From Bacillus massilinigeriensis (GTDB lineage: Bacteria; Bacillota; Bacilli; Bacillales; Cytobacillaceae), in assembly GCF_900111815.1 (NCBI RefSeq), contig NZ_LT630004.1, positions 1,648,412 to 1,712,411 on the forward strand: a stretch of 64,000 nucleotides of DNA. Direction: 5' to 3'. Made by a program: the position numbers and the translations under genes. Below are positions 47,022 to 56,187 of the stretch, piece by piece (the first letter of the stretch is position 1; every line of letters begins with the position of its first letter). Below the pieces are notes generated by a model. That model saw only the letters and a list, made by a program, of their open reading frames with translations. It searched no databases and was not told the DNA's origin.

Positions 47022-47061
47022 TAACTTTATTGAAAAAAATAATCGGAAGGAGGCAGCTGTC

Positions 47062-47970
47062 ATGCCAATCAATATCCCTAAGCTTTTGCCAGCAAGAAGC
47101 ATTCTTGAAGAAGAAAATATTTTTGTTATGGATCAGGACAGGGCACAACAACAAGATATAAGGCCATTGAACATCCTAATTCTAAATTTGATGCCCGAGA
47201 AGGAAAAAGCCGAAGCGCAGCTTCTCCGCCTTCTAGGAAATACACCACTCCAGGTCGATATTACGTTTCTAAAAACAGCGACTTACATTCCAAGGCACAC
47301 GAGCAAATTTCACTTAGATCAGTTTTATTGTACTTTTGAAAAAATACGCGACAGGAAATTCGATGGAATGATCATAACGGGGGCCCCTGTGGAACTCATG
47401 GATTTCGAACAGGTACAGTATTGGGATGAATTGAAAGAAATCCTTGATTGGTCGTGTACCAATGTAACGTCTACACTGCATATTTGCTGGGGAGCTCAAG
47501 CAGCACTATACCATCATTTTGGTATCGGAAAAATGGAGCTTCCAAGGAAATGTCTTGGGGTTTATTCCCATCACGTGCTGGATAGGAAAGAAAAGTTAAT
47601 GCAGGGATTTGATGATATCTTTTTTGCCCCACACTCGAGATATACAGATGTTCCTGAACACAAAATCCAGGAAAATCCTGACCTGCTGCTTTTAGCTTAT
47701 TCCCCCGAAGCTGGTGCTTTTATCATCTCTTCACAGGATGGAAAGCAAATCATGGTTACAGGGCATTTGGAATACGAAACAGATACCTTGGCTCAGGAAT
47801 ATGCGAGGGATACGGAAAAAGGTCTTTCCATTCATTTGCCTGAGCACTATTTTCCGGAAGATAATCCAGGAAGACCACCAGTCAATAGGTGGCGTTCCCA
47901 TGCTCACCTATTCTTTTCCAATTGGCTAAATTACTATGTTTATCAGGCTACTCCATTTGAATGGCGCTAA
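47062..47970 (+). CDS. metA: homoserine O-acetyltransferase MetA
   Basis: Activates homoserine for methionine synthesis. 302 residues. The catalytic cysteine lies in [18 protein letters not shown] near 138-155. [13 protein letters not shown] has glutamate where E. coli succinyltransferase has glycine, the change linked to acetyl-CoA use, so this should be an acetyltransferase. ATG at 47062 behind GGAAGGAGG; an upstream frame extension is not supported. Confidence 0.92.
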   Translation: MPINIPKLLPARSILEEENIFVMDQDRAQQQDIRPLNILILNLMPEKEKAEAQLLRLLGNTPLQVDITFLKTATYIPRHTSKFHLDQFYCTFEKIRDRKFDGMIITGAPVELMDFEQVQYWDELKEILDWSCTNVTSTLHICWGAQAALYHHFGIGKMELPRKCLGVYSHHVLDRKEKLMQGFDDIFFAPHSRYTDVPEHKIQENPDLLLLAYSPEAGAFIISSQDGKQIMVTGHLEYETDTLAQEYARDTEKGLSIHLPEHYFPEDNPGRPPVNRWRSHAHLFFSNWLNYYVYQATPFEWR

Positions 47971-47975
47971 TTATC

Positions 47976-48013
47976 AAAACCCGGCTGTCTCAATACGAGA
48001 CAGCCGGGTTTTT
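47976..48013. terminator. strong bidirectional terminator
   Basis: A 16-pair perfect stem (AAAACCCGGCTGTCTC arm, five-base loop) with T runs on both strands, between metA and the convergent methyltransferase gene. Confidence 0.95.
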
Positions 48014-48022
48014 AACTTATAT

Positions 48023-48697
48023 TCATTTCTGCAGCAAAAATACCCACATAAAGGATACAGCCTGCTTCAGTTCCAACGGCATCGCTCCGTGCGGCAAATT
48101 TTCAGCAGCCTGTTTATAGACGCCAGTTTCCGCTTTTTTCTTCCATCCACACTCCGCGGCTAACTTCTCAAATTCCCATGGCATCATTGTGTTGCAGACA
48201 ACCTTCTCCCCATGCAGCCGAGCATAGCTATGTTCCCTAGGAGCGGACGTCGGTCCTAGTATTCCGATTACCGCCTGCCCGCCAGATTTTGTTATTCTGT
48301 ACATTTCCTCTATTGCCTTTATTGGCGCTTCTGTCCATTCAAGGCTATTTATCGCTATCATTGCATCGAAACTCTCCGCAGCAAAATCTGTTTTCGCAAT
48401 ATCCGCCTTGATAAAACGAGGCCCTTCCTCGCCTAATCTTCCCCTGGCGTATGCAATCATTTCTTCTGAAACATCTACACCTGTAACAAGATATCCTAAT
48501 TGGTGTAGTTTAAAAGAACCGTATCCGTCTCCGCAACCCAAATCGGCAACTTGAGATCCCGGCTTAACATATTTCATGAAAAAAGGAACAATGTCCTTTC
48601 TGCTTCCTGATTCCCACATTTCCCTGCTTCGTGAATTCCATGATTTTGCCATTCCATCCCATTTTCGTTCAGATTCTTTTTGCCATTCAAACTTCAA
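48023..48697 (-). CDS. class I SAM-dependent methyltransferase
   Basis: A 224-residue methyltransferase. VADLGCGDGYGSFKL near 50-64 is the SAM motif I, TGVDVSEEMIAYARGR near 72 the acidic motif, and AMIAINSLEWTEAP near 110 motif IV. The substrate cannot be told. Single gene between metA and mntR. Confidence 0.85.
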   Translation of the reverse strand: MKFEWQKESERKWDGMAKSWNSRSREMWESGSRKDIVPFFMKYVKPGSQVADLGCGDGYGSFKLHQLGYLVTGVDVSEEMIAYARGRLGEEGPRFIKADIAKTDFAAESFDAMIAINSLEWTEAPIKAIEEMYRITKSGGQAVIGILGPTSAPREHSYARLHGEKVVCNTMMPWEFEKLAAECGWKKKAETGVYKQAAENLPHGAMPLELKQAVSFMWVFLLQK

Positions 48698-48769
48698 ATA
48701 GTATACCCCCTATGTATCCATTTTCCCTACTATCTTCGACAAAGACCGGAAATAACCTTTTTCTAACAG

Positions 48770-48792
48770 AAAAAGCACCTTTCTTAAGGTGC
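48770..48792 (-). terminator. terminator after mntR
   Basis: Stem GCACCTT/AAGGTGC followed by five T on the minus strand. Confidence 0.85.
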
Positions 48793-48801
48793 CTTCCTGT
48801 C

Positions 48802-49221
48802 CTATTCATTGCTCTGACGCTGTACTTCCCTAAGGGCATCGATTCTGCTTTTATCTTCTTCAAAAAACTGTATTAAATCCCCAATACGGTCTATCGCATC
48901 CCAGCTTAAGTGATGCTCGATACCTTCGACATCTCTGTAGATATTTTCCTCTTTCACACCAATAAAACGAAGAAGCTGTTCGAGTAGTTCGTGCCTATAT
49001 ACGAGGCGCTTACCCGTTTTTTTCCCTTTAGGAGTCAGCATTAAACCGCGGTATTTTTCATAAACAAGATATTCATCTTTGTCTAGTTTCTGAACCATTT
49101 TTGTGACTGAGGAGGGATGGACAGACAGAGCATCGGCAATATCCGAGACTCTCGCATATCCTTTTTCTTCAATCAATATGTAAATCTGTTCGATATAATC
49201 TTCCATACTTGGTGTCGGCAT
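48802..49221 (-). CDS. mntR: manganese-responsive regulator MntR
   Basis: A DtxR-family regulator of 139 residues that represses manganese uptake and, in Bacillus, activates efflux. [29 protein letters not shown] begins the winged helix-turn-helix. Metal ligands fall at Asp8, Glu11, His near 77 (YRHELLEQ), Glu99, Glu102 and His103 ([10 protein letters not shown]), a typical binuclear site. It may relate to the TerC gene at 35271, but they are distant. Confidence 0.95.
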   Translation of the reverse strand: MPTPSMEDYIEQIYILIEEKGYARVSDIADALSVHPSSVTKMVQKLDKDEYLVYEKYRGLMLTPKGKKTGKRLVYRHELLEQLLRFIGVKEENIYRDVEGIEHHLSWDAIDRIGDLIQFFEEDKSRIDALREVQRQSNE

Positions 49222-49306
49222 CCCTAAACCTCCATTATCCTTTCAATCGACAAATAAAGTGTACTATAGAAAAACATACCGTACAACATTGCTTTTAAAG
49301 ACAATC

Positions 49307-51463
49307 CTAACGCACAGCATGGAGAAACTTAAATTTCTGCTCTTCCTCACTCCATGCGAGCTTGGCAGTGAACGAATTGCCGTCTTTTCCTTTAAATTCC
49401 ATCACTTCTGTCTCACCTTTTGAGAGAAGCTCTTTTAAAATTTTTTGGTTCATGCTAACGCCCAGAATTTTTTTGGAAATCGTAAAGCTACATTGATTCT
49501 TTACATAATTGGAGCAGCCATAGAAGCTACCCTTATCAATGATTTTACCGCCGCATTTTTTGCAAGTACCAATAGCCCTTATCCCGCTTTTCCCCTTCCT
49601 TTTTCCAGGAACAAAAGAATTTGAGACAGTTTCATCGAAACTCCAAGCTTCTGCTTCTTTAACGGTTTCCGCTACAAGATGACCCACCATTTTCTTTGTT
49701 GCGTCCATGAATTGTTTAGGAGATGCCTGCCCTTCGCCAATTTCTTTAAGACGCTGTTCCCATTTCGCCGTCATGCCAGGGCTTGCCAGTATCACCGTGC
49801 CTAATGACTGTACAAGTATTTTCGCTTTTGCAGTGGCATACACAAGGTTCTTCCGAATCTCTATATAATTTCGATCTTTCAGCATTGTGATAATTCCTGC
49901 ACGCGTCGCCTCCGTTCCAAGGCCCTCGGTTTTCATCAAAACCTTTTCCAAATCCTTATCTTCCACGTGTTTTCCAGCTGTTTTCATCAGCGTAATTAGC
50001 TGCCCTTCTGTATAGCGTTTTGGCGGCTGTGTCTTGCTTTCCCTTGTATTAACTTTAACTGTTGTTCCATGTTCTCCTTTTTCCAATTGAGGAAGTATCT
50101 CTTCTTTATCACTATCTTTCTGTGGAAGCACCTTTTTCCAGCCTTCCTTTACCATCACTTTTCCCTTTGAGATGAACTCAGCTCGTTGATCAACAAGCGT
50201 TGTGATGGTGGTAAACTCTATTACAGACTTACCAAAATGCGCGGCAATCAAAGTTCGTGCAAGCAAATCGTAAAGCTTCCTTTCATCTCCTGAGAGTTTG
50301 TCCACATTGGGAACCTGTTCTGTAGGAATGATTGCATAGTGATCTGTTACTTTCTTTTCGTTAACATAACGTTTATTATGGTTAATTGACTGAATAGGAA
50401 GCGGAAAAAATTCTTTATATTGTGATTGTTGTTGTAACTTTTCCAATATAGCAGGAAACATTGCCGCTTCCCCTGGTGTCACATGACGGGAGTCTGACCT
50501 GGGATAGGAGACGAATCCACGCTGATATAGACCTTGAAGCACATCGAGGGTTTTTTTGGGAGGAAATTTAAACCGTCTGTTCGCTTCTGCCTGCAGTGCA
50601 GATAGATTATAGAAAAGTGGCGGCAAAAATTCTTTCTTTTCGGCTTTTATATTGGAAACTTCCGCTGGTTTATCTGTGCAGAATACAGCAATTTTTTTTG
50701 CAAGCTCTTCCGTCTTAATTCGAGATTCACCTTCTTTTTCCCACTTGCCTGTATACCCTTTTCCTTTTATTTTGAATTTCGCTTCCACTTCCCAAAAAGG
50801 TTCGGAAACAAAATTTTCTATTTCCATTTCCCTCTTTACAATTAATGCCAGAGTAGGCGTCTGAACACGTCCTACGGAAAAAACATCTGCAAAACCTTTG
50901 TTTTTAAGCAGGATCGTATAGAGTCTGGAAGCATTCATTCCTACCACCCAGTCTGCGCAAGCTCTTGTGTATGCTTCAAAATAGAGATTCCTTGTTTCAT
51001 TTTCTTTCAAAAGATTTTGGAACCCTTCTTTAATTGCTTTTGGTGTAAGAGAGGAAATCCATAACCGTTTCATCGGCTTTTTGCATCCTGTAAGACGGAG
51101 AATATTGCGGATAATCAGTTCGCCTTCTCTTCCGGCATCACCAGCATGAATGATTTCATCGACACTTGAATCGCTTGCTAACTTTTTAATGATCGTGTAC
51201 TGCTTCGCTTTTCCTTTTACCACTTCATATTGAAATTTAGAAGGAATGAGGGGGAGGCTGTCAAGAGACCACTTTTTCCATGATGCATTATACTTTTCAG
51301 GTGACGCAAGCTCAGTTAGATGTCCAACTGCCCAAGTAACATATGCACCATCAGGGAAGGTGTTGTTTGGAAGAATTTCTAGGAAGCCTTCCCGCTTTTT
51401 CATCCCAAATACAGAGGCAAGCGTTCTTCCCTGATCAGGTTTTTCTGCAATGATCAGTTTCAT
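49307..51463 (-). CDS. topB: DNA topoisomerase III
   Basis: A type IA topoisomerase of 718 residues. The Toprim domain starts IIAEKPDQGRTLAS at 3-16, the active tyrosine is in GFVSYPRSDSRHV near 315, and a C-terminal zinc ribbon has CKKCGGKI...GCSNYVKNQC near 625-650. Resolves linked DNA in replication and repair. ATG at 51463 behind GGAGGAGG; the long upstream extension in frame is not coding. Confidence 0.95.
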   Translation of the reverse strand: MKLIIAEKPDQGRTLASVFGMKKREGFLEILPNNTFPDGAYVTWAVGHLTELASPEKYNASWKKWSLDSLPLIPSKFQYEVVKGKAKQYTIIKKLASDSSVDEIIHAGDAGREGELIIRNILRLTGCKKPMKRLWISSLTPKAIKEGFQNLLKENETRNLYFEAYTRACADWVVGMNASRLYTILLKNKGFADVFSVGRVQTPTLALIVKREMEIENFVSEPFWEVEAKFKIKGKGYTGKWEKEGESRIKTEELAKKIAVFCTDKPAEVSNIKAEKKEFLPPLFYNLSALQAEANRRFKFPPKKTLDVLQGLYQRGFVSYPRSDSRHVTPGEAAMFPAILEKLQQQSQYKEFFPLPIQSINHNKRYVNEKKVTDHYAIIPTEQVPNVDKLSGDERKLYDLLARTLIAAHFGKSVIEFTTITTLVDQRAEFISKGKVMVKEGWKKVLPQKDSDKEEILPQLEKGEHGTTVKVNTRESKTQPPKRYTEGQLITLMKTAGKHVEDKDLEKVLMKTEGLGTEATRAGIITMLKDRNYIEIRKNLVYATAKAKILVQSLGTVILASPGMTAKWEQRLKEIGEGQASPKQFMDATKKMVGHLVAETVKEAEAWSFDETVSNSFVPGKRKGKSGIRAIGTCKKCGGKIIDKGSFYGCSNYVKNQCSFTISKKILGVSMNQKILKELLSKGETEVMEFKGKDGNSFTAKLAWSEEEQKFKFLHAVR

Positions 51464-51575
51464 TTTATCCTCCTCCATTTTAAGTTTGCTATTATCCCAA
51501 TTTATTATTTTACTCCTTCCGGAACATTTTTGAAACAGTACCATCGAGGAAGAAAATAATTCGACATGATAAAAC

Positions 51576-51615
51576 AAAAAGTGAAGCTCCAGCCTAAAAA
51601 CAAGCCGGTCTTCAC
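51576..51615 (-). terminator. terminator after the 94-residue gene
   Basis: Outer stem GTGAAG/CTTCAC with inner GGCT/AGCC-type pairing, followed by TTTTTG on the minus strand. Confidence 0.75.
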
Positions 51616-51617
51616 TA

Positions 51618-51902
51618 TCATTTCATTTTCCTCGTCCCATGGGCATCCTGTACAAACCATTTATCCTGTGGAACAATTGCTGTGACTGTTATAATGAAGG
51701 ATGGAATTCTCTCTACTTGAAAAACGACAATTCCATTTCCTTGGTCCTTAATGATAAACGAGTCACCATGGGAGTAGGAAAGTATTTTATCCTTGAGCAA
51801 AAGGAGTGTTCTTACAATCATATCTTTCTCTAAATCTTCCACTTGTAGCTGAGGAGAGAACCTCACAATCCAATTTTCCTTTTCCGATGAGAATCTGTAC
51901 AT
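51618..51902 (-). CDS. 94-residue protein of unknown function
   Basis: A small cytoplasmic protein, MYRFSSEKENW at the start, with a beta-rich middle (IVVFQVERIPSFIITVTAIV). No cysteine and no membrane segment. Good site AAGGGTGGGG before the ATG, and its own terminator, so it is a real gene. No family recognised. Confidence 0.65.
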   Translation of the reverse strand: MYRFSSEKENWIVRFSPQLQVEDLEKDMIVRTLLLLKDKILSYSHGDSFIIKDQGNGIVVFQVERIPSFIITVTAIVPQDKWFVQDAHGTRKMK

Positions 51903-52279
51903 GACCCCACCCTTTTTTGTTTATTGTCATTGATATGAAAAGGATACTGAATTTATTCCTATCCTTCTTGATTGCTAACAATTGCGTGAAATTGTAAGCC
52001 TTTCCATTGTTGCTGTTAGATTAAAATTATAGTGAAAAAGGCATACTATCAGTAGAATTTTCCTAATTTGTATTGATTGTATTTTGAATAATTTGACTCT
52101 AGTGGGTTTTTTTCGCTGAAAAGTGTTTGCAATGATTGACTGAACAAGCAGTTTTCGTGTATATTATATACATCATTTATCAGAATATATCATCAGTTTA
52201 TAGCTAAGTATGTTTTTGATGAATGATAATCTCAACATAGGCACATTCGTGTCCTGATAGCTTAGGAGGCAAGATTTAC
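51903..52279 (+). other. cspD upstream region with long leader
   Basis: About 375 bases without a gene. The first 230 hold nothing recognised. A promoter lies near 52136-52165 and leaves a 5' leader of about 110 bases before cspD, the length expected for a cold-shock mRNA leader that refolds with temperature. Confidence 0.6.
52136..52165 (+). promoter_or_regulatory. cspD promoter
   Basis: TTGACT (52136-52141), 18 bases, TATATT (52160-52165) with a TG before it. Strong SigA features. Confidence 0.65.
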
Positions 52280-52480
52280 ATGCAAAATGGTAAAGTGAAA
52301 TGGTTCAACAACGAAAAGGGCTTTGGATTTATCGAAGTTGAAGGCGGAGACGATGTGTTCGTCCATTTCTCTGCTATCCAAGGAGATGGCTTCAAATCTC
52401 TTGAAGAGGGACAAGAGGTATCTTTTGAAATCGTCGAAGGAAATCGCGGACCTCAAGCTGCAAATGTCGTGAAGCTATAA
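52280..52480 (+). CDS. cspD: cold shock protein CspD
   Basis: A 66-residue single-strand nucleic acid binding OB-fold protein with RNP1 KGFGFIEV (about 13-20) and RNP2 VFVHFSAI (about 26-33). Nearly identical to Bacillus CspD. ATG preceded by AGGAGG. Acts as RNA chaperone in cold and stationary phase. Confidence 0.97.
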   Translation: MQNGKVKWFNNEKGFGFIEVEGGDDVFVHFSAIQGDGFKSLEEGQEVSFEIVEGNRGPQAANVVKL

Positions 52481-52500
52481 TTTTTCTATCGACTATACTC

Positions 52501-52527
52501 AAGGCTGGCACATTGCCAGCCTTTTTT
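52501..52527 (+). terminator. terminator after cspD
   Basis: AAGGCTGGCA stem paired with TGCCAGCCTT and followed by TTTTTTG on the plus strand. Confidence 0.93.
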
Positions 52528-52534
52528 GTTTTGG

Positions 52535-52720
52535 TCACCTTCCTATCCTCTTCCCGCACTCTTTAATCTTTTCGCCAACTGTGCAACTACTAATACAGAA
52601 GCGGTGTGCAAACCTTTTCCCTTTTTCTTTTCGATGATACTTCTTCAACAGGCAGTCAGTACAGTAATAACCCATTAACACTTCCGCTTCCATAAGCCAC
52701 TCTTTTCCCGTCAAGCTCAT
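52535..52720 (-). CDS. ypeQ: YpeQ-like zinc-finger protein
   Basis: A 61-residue protein starting MSLTGKEWLMEAEVLMGYYC with CTDC near 20-23 and two more cysteines (FCISSC near 43-48), a compact zinc-finger pattern. Matches YpeQ, next to ypeP. Start by family pattern; its upstream site is weak. It overlaps the end of ypeP only upstream, not in this reading. Confidence 0.6.
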   Translation of the reverse strand: MSLTGKEWLMEAEVLMGYYCTDCLLKKYHRKEKGKRFAHRFCISSCTVGEKIKECGKRIGR

Positions 52721-52730
52721 CCCACGCTTT

Positions 52731-53387
52731 CTAGATGATTTGCATCTTGCTGTTAATGATCTTCCCTTGCAAAGCTTGTGCAGCAAGTTTGTCTGCTTCT
52801 TTGTTTTCATTCCGCGGCACTGCTATATATCTAGGAAGGAGTGCCAGCTTTTTCAGCTTTGCCTCAATTCTGTCAAGCCAATTGTTGAAACATTCTTCGT
52901 AACAAGGCCATTCCCCTTCCAACTGCTTCAGTACAACCTGTGAATCACCCTTAAATTCACATGGCATGCTGTGAACCCCAAGCTCTTCCAACAATCCTAT
53001 CGCAAAATAAAATGCCGCGTACTCCGCTTCATTATTTGATTCCATTTCTTCAATTACTTCATTGGCCCTCAAGCGATATTTCTTTTTTCCCTGACGGTAA
53101 TAGACGATCGCTCCAAGACCTGCCCTGCCGCTATCCTTATCATAACCGCCATCAAAATAAACAAGCAGGTCAGCTGGCTCCTCCTCTGTTTCCGCAAGGA
53201 GCTTTTTCATTTCTTTCAAAGTCCAAGTTGTTCCCATTTCATCTGTGAAATCAAGCGCCTCCGCTGATCGTGTTTTTTCAATATCACTTCCAACTTCAAG
53301 TGCTGTTTCCCCGTCCAGCCAATCAGTGAAGAAAGTTACAGGCTGTTTTCCTTTTCGTTTATAGTTCCATTGCAGTTTATATTTCAT
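52731..53387 (-). CDS. ypeP: RNase H-like protein YpeP
   Basis: A 218-residue protein with a C-terminal RNase H fold: DGGYDKDSGRAGLGAIVYY near 78 (first aspartate), NNEAEYAAF near 113 (glutamate), GDSQVVLKQL near 142 (aspartate) and NKEADKLA near 190. The N-terminal 70 residues are an added domain. Likely a cryptic or specialised ribonuclease HI-like protein. ATG at 53387 behind AAGGATGGGAT. Confidence 0.8.
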   Translation of the reverse strand: MKYKLQWNYKRKGKQPVTFFTDWLDGETALEVGSDIEKTRSAEALDFTDEMGTTWTLKEMKKLLAETEEEPADLLVYFDGGYDKDSGRAGLGAIVYYRQGKKKYRLRANEVIEEMESNNEAEYAAFYFAIGLLEELGVHSMPCEFKGDSQVVLKQLEGEWPCYEECFNNWLDRIEAKLKKLALLPRYIAVPRNENKEADKLAAQALQGKIINSKMQII

Positions 53388-53517
53388 GAAATCCCATCCT
53401 TGTGATAAATAATCGTCCATATACTATCTTACGCAAGCATAGAATACTATACCGTGCATCATGTGTTTTATGTTACACTAACTATTAACATTATAAACCC
53501 TATCGGGAGGTATTTCC

Positions 53518-53919
53518 TTGATCGAAGTGTATTTTGATGGGGCTAGCGCAGGTAATCCCGGCCCTAGTGGAGCAGGAATTTTCATAGTTGATAATGGGGA
53601 GGTTCATCGATACTCTATTCCACTTAAAGAAATGACGAATCACGAAGCTGAATTTCACGCTTTTATCATAGCACTTGAGATATGCCACCAAAACGGCTAC
53701 CGCACCGTATCTCTTCGCACCGATTCAGACCTTGTAAACAAAGCTGTTGAAAAAGAATATGTGAAAAACAAGTTATTTTCACCCCTCTTGGAATCTGCCC
53801 TTTGTCTAACAGAGAAGTTTGACCTCTTTTTCTTAAAATGGGTACCCTCTTCCATGAACAAATCCGCTGACGAACTAGCGAGAAGAGCCATTGATCGGAG
53901 TGAACCAGGGAGGCAGTAG
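53518..53919 (+). CDS. ypdQ: ribonuclease HI-like protein YpdQ
   Basis: A 133-residue RNase HI-like protein: FDGASAGNPGPSGAG near 6-20, EAEFHAFIIALE near 44-55, RTDSDLVNKAVE near 68-79 and NKSADELA near 114-121 supply the acidic residues. TTG start, with GGGAGG seven bases upstream. Divergent from ypeP, giving two RNase H-like genes back to back. Catalytic activity is not certain since Bacillus YpdQ is reported weak or inactive. Confidence 0.8.
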   Translation: MIEVYFDGASAGNPGPSGAGIFIVDNGEVHRYSIPLKEMTNHEAEFHAFIIALEICHQNGYRTVSLRTDSDLVNKAVEKEYVKNKLFSPLLESALCLTEKFDLFFLKWVPSSMNKSADELARRAIDRSEPGRQ

Positions 53920-54093
53920 AAAAATTGAAATTTCCCAACGCTGCAAATTTTTTTTGCTTCCGGCTGCAATGGTATGCGGAGCAACTTTCTTCGTTCTGAA
54001 ATTAACCTTACTACAGTCCTAATGGTTTCTATTGTAAATTTTTCCCACCAAGGCACATTAAAGAAGTTTAGAAGATTGGCACTCCACTCACAG
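53920..54093. other. gap after ypdQ, nothing recognised
   Basis: About 170 bases between ypdQ and the next terminator. A minus-strand reading of a few dozen codons is present but lacks a ribosome binding site and family resemblance. Confidence 0.4.
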
Positions 54094-54139
54094 AAAAACG
54101 GGGCTGACCGAGAGGCATTGCCTCATATCAGCTCCGTTT
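54094..54139 (-). terminator. terminator after DUF6123-like gene
   Basis: Long imperfect stem AAACGG..CTGA paired with TCAGC..CCGTTT, then TTTTT on the minus strand. Confidence 0.8.
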
Positions 54140-54407
54140 AAAATGGAAAAAGTCTATTTTCTTTAATATATTGAAGTGCTTCTTGTTTTGAAGTAATTTT
54201 ATTAGCTGCAAACGTCTCCAGCAAAGAAAGATAAAAACTTCCATCAAAGGTTTTCTGCACTTTCAGGGTCACTTCTATTGCAGCGTTGATTAACTCGTCA
54301 CCCTGGCCAGTATAATGTTTTCCAAAATAAATAAAGCCAATGGCATCTTCCCCTAGTTGAAAGCCTTTGCTTTTCAACGTATACAAAAAATCATCCAATG
54401 TGTGCAC
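54138..54407 (-). CDS. small conserved protein (DUF6123-like)
   Basis: About 89 residues: TLDDFLYTLKSKGFQLGEDAIGFIYFGKHYTG is the conserved core, which I recall from DUF6123 of Bacillaceae. GTG start at 54407 is favoured by GAGAGGA; an ATG at 54446 has no site. No function known. Confidence 0.55.
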   Translation of the reverse strand: MHTLDDFLYTLKSKGFQLGEDAIGFIYFGKHYTGQGDELINAAIEVTLKVQKTFDGSFYLSLLETFAANKITSKQEALQYIKENRLFPF

Positions 54408-54470
54408 TACTGGGTCAATCCTCTCTGCCTTTACTCTCCCTTTCATAGTAACAGAATAAACGACAAAATT

Positions 54471-54935
54471 CTACCATTTTTTTGATACTTGGTATCCAGC
54501 CCACCCAATTAAAGCTCCTAGCAATGCGCCTCCAACCACCTCTCCTGGTTTATGCCCAAGCACTTCTTTTAGTGGGTCAGGTGATTTTTCGACATAAGCA
54601 ACGGGATCATCTTCATGTATCTTATCAATTAATTCATCCAAATCATTCACCTTTAACGTCAATTCCCCTGTTTGCCTGCGAATACCTTGAGCATCATACA
54701 TTACAATCAGGCCAAAGACTACCGAAAGAGCAAAATCAATCGTCCCAACCCCTTTATCTAATGCGATATACGTTGATAAGGAAGATACACCGGCAGAATG
54801 GGAACTTGGCATGCCACCTGTTACAAAAAACTTGCTTGGTCTCCACTCACCAGTATTATAATAATGTACCGGTATTTTCAATCCTTGAGCTAAGCCTATA
54901 CTCGACAATGCAATCATCAATCCATTATTATTCAA
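54471..54935 (-). CDS. YuiD-like divergent PAP2 family protein (DUF212)
   Basis: A 154-residue membrane protein of the DUF212/YuiD group, distantly related to PAP2 phosphatases. GGMPSSHSAGVSSLST near 40-55 and the terminal HKPGEVVGGALLGALIGW are diagnostic. TTG start at 54935 with GAGGTGA at six bases; a longer frame lacks a site. No tested activity. Confidence 0.85.
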   Translation of the reverse strand: MNNNGLMIALSSIGLAQGLKIPVHYYNTGEWRPSKFFVTGGMPSSHSAGVSSLSTYIALDKGVGTIDFALSVVFGLIVMYDAQGIRRQTGELTLKVNDLDELIDKIHEDDPVAYVEKSPDPLKEVLGHKPGEVVGGALLGALIGWAGYQVSKKW

Positions 54936-55175
54936 TCTTATCACCTCATTATTATTTTCAGATTCGTACGCGAATCTTATACTTTTTTTCACTTCTATTA
55001 AGTGAAATAAACCTTACATAGGCGGCTTACTAATAGTTGAATATTCCTCCAAATGGGTTATCTACGGTAATCTCCCATATATCAAAGATACACAATAAAA
55101 TATCTACAGCAGGTTCCACTACAATTCCATTTTTCTTTAATATGTAAATTCCATAAAAAACAAACCAGCGCAAAA
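54936..55175. other. gap, little recognised
   Basis: About 240 bases between the YuiD-like gene and the ypcP terminator, presumably holding the promoter of the YuiD-like gene. No convincing element was found. Confidence 0.4.
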
Positions 55176-55224
55176 ATAAAAGACTGTAGAACAACCTGGT
55201 TATCACCAAGTTTGTCTACAGTCT
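55176..55224 (-). terminator. terminator after ypcP
   Basis: Outer stem AGACTGTAGA/TCTACAGTCT, inner CCTGG/CCAAG-type pairing, followed by TTTTATTTTT on the minus strand. Confidence 0.85.
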
Positions 55225-55249
55225 GTCAGATCTTCTAAACAGTACGCAA

Positions 55250-56134
55250 TCATGCATACATACCTTCTGCCGGAAGTATACGGTGAAGGCCCTTTAGCTC
55301 TATTTCTGCGAATTTCTGTAAAATCTTATCACTGTCAGGATTGTAGACAGCATGTTCAATCTTGCACTCGACCGGAACGTCACACTTGATTGCCGCAAGC
55401 TGCCTGCTCAAATGAAGCATCTCCAAATCATTTTTTATTTTCATTCTCTGACCTTTTGGCAGTGCTTCCAGATTTGAAAGAACACCCTCAACATTATCAT
55501 ATTGCTCCAGTAGCTTAATGGCAGTCTTTTCTCCAATGCCCCGGACTCCAGGATAATTATCGCTAGTATCTCCCATAAACGCTTTTAAATCTACCATTTG
55601 TTCTGGCCATATTCCCTTTTCTTCATAGAGCGACTCCCTGTTATGCACTGTATAGTTACCATAACCTTTTTGAAGGAGGATGACAGAAATTCTGTGGTCA
55701 ATCAACTGGAGGATATCTTTATCTCCTGTAAGAATCAATACTGCAGTAGAATCGGGGGCATTCCTAGAAATGGTCCCGATACAATCGTCTGCCTCAAACC
55801 CTGCCAGACCTATGTTTGGTATATCGAAAGCATCGACTATATCCCTTGCTAATGAAAATTGAGGGATAAGTTCAATCGGTGCTTCCTTCCTATTGGCTTT
55901 ATAATGAGGATAAAGATCGTTCCTGAATGTCTTGCTGCCCATATCCCAACAAACAGCTACATGCGATGGCTGAAAGCCTGCAATGGCTGAAATTAAATGC
56001 TTTACAAAACCGTAAACACCATTGGTCGGCATCCCTTTTGAATTGAACATAAACTGACCTGTCACAGCAGTTGCGTAATAAGCTCGAAACAGCAGCGCCA
56101 TACCGTCTACAAGCATGAGTTTATTTTCTTTCAT
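55250..56134 (-). CDS. ypcP: 5'-3' exonuclease YpcP
   Basis: A 294-residue flap/5'-3' exonuclease of the PolA N-terminal domain type. LMLVDGMALLFRAYYA near 6-21, SHVAVCWDMGSKTFRNDLYPHYKANR near 57-82, AGFEADDCIGTI near 110 and GDKDILQLI near 136 supply the metal-binding acids. The later GVRGIGEKTAIKLLEQY is the helix-hairpin-helix. Removes RNA primers with or instead of PolA. ATG behind AGGAGGAGC; extended -10 promoter just upstream. Confidence 0.93.
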   Translation of the reverse strand: MKENKLMLVDGMALLFRAYYATAVTGQFMFNSKGMPTNGVYGFVKHLISAIAGFQPSHVAVCWDMGSKTFRNDLYPHYKANRKEAPIELIPQFSLARDIVDAFDIPNIGLAGFEADDCIGTISRNAPDSTAVLILTGDKDILQLIDHRISVILLQKGYGNYTVHNRESLYEEKGIWPEQMVDLKAFMGDTSDNYPGVRGIGEKTAIKLLEQYDNVEGVLSNLEALPKGQRMKIKNDLEMLHLSRQLAAIKCDVPVECKIEHAVYNPDSDKILQKFAEIELKGLHRILPAEGMYA

Positions 56135-56162
56135 AAAAGCTCCTCCTCGTTTGTGCCTACCT

Positions 56163-56171
56163 ATTATAACA
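56163..56171 (-). promoter_or_regulatory. ypcP extended -10 promoter
   Basis: TGTTATAAT on the minus strand, an extended -10, about 30 bases before ypcP. The -35 is weak, as is common with TGn elements. Confidence 0.55.
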
Positions 56172-56187
56172 CGAGAAGGAAGCTTCG

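Noticed and set aside
46883-47061. SAM riboswitch or T-box before metA
   Set aside because: The promoter leaves a leader of about 35-40 bases, with no terminator hairpin or T-box core.
53697-54056. A minus-strand frame partly over ypdQ, starting WWEKFTIETIRTVVRL
   Set aside because: No ribosome binding site, and most of it is antisense to ypdQ. A remnant gene cannot be excluded but is not supported.
54482-55021. A 179-codon plus-strand frame over the YuiD-like gene
   Set aside because: Its only open stretch is antisense to the YuiD-like coding frame.
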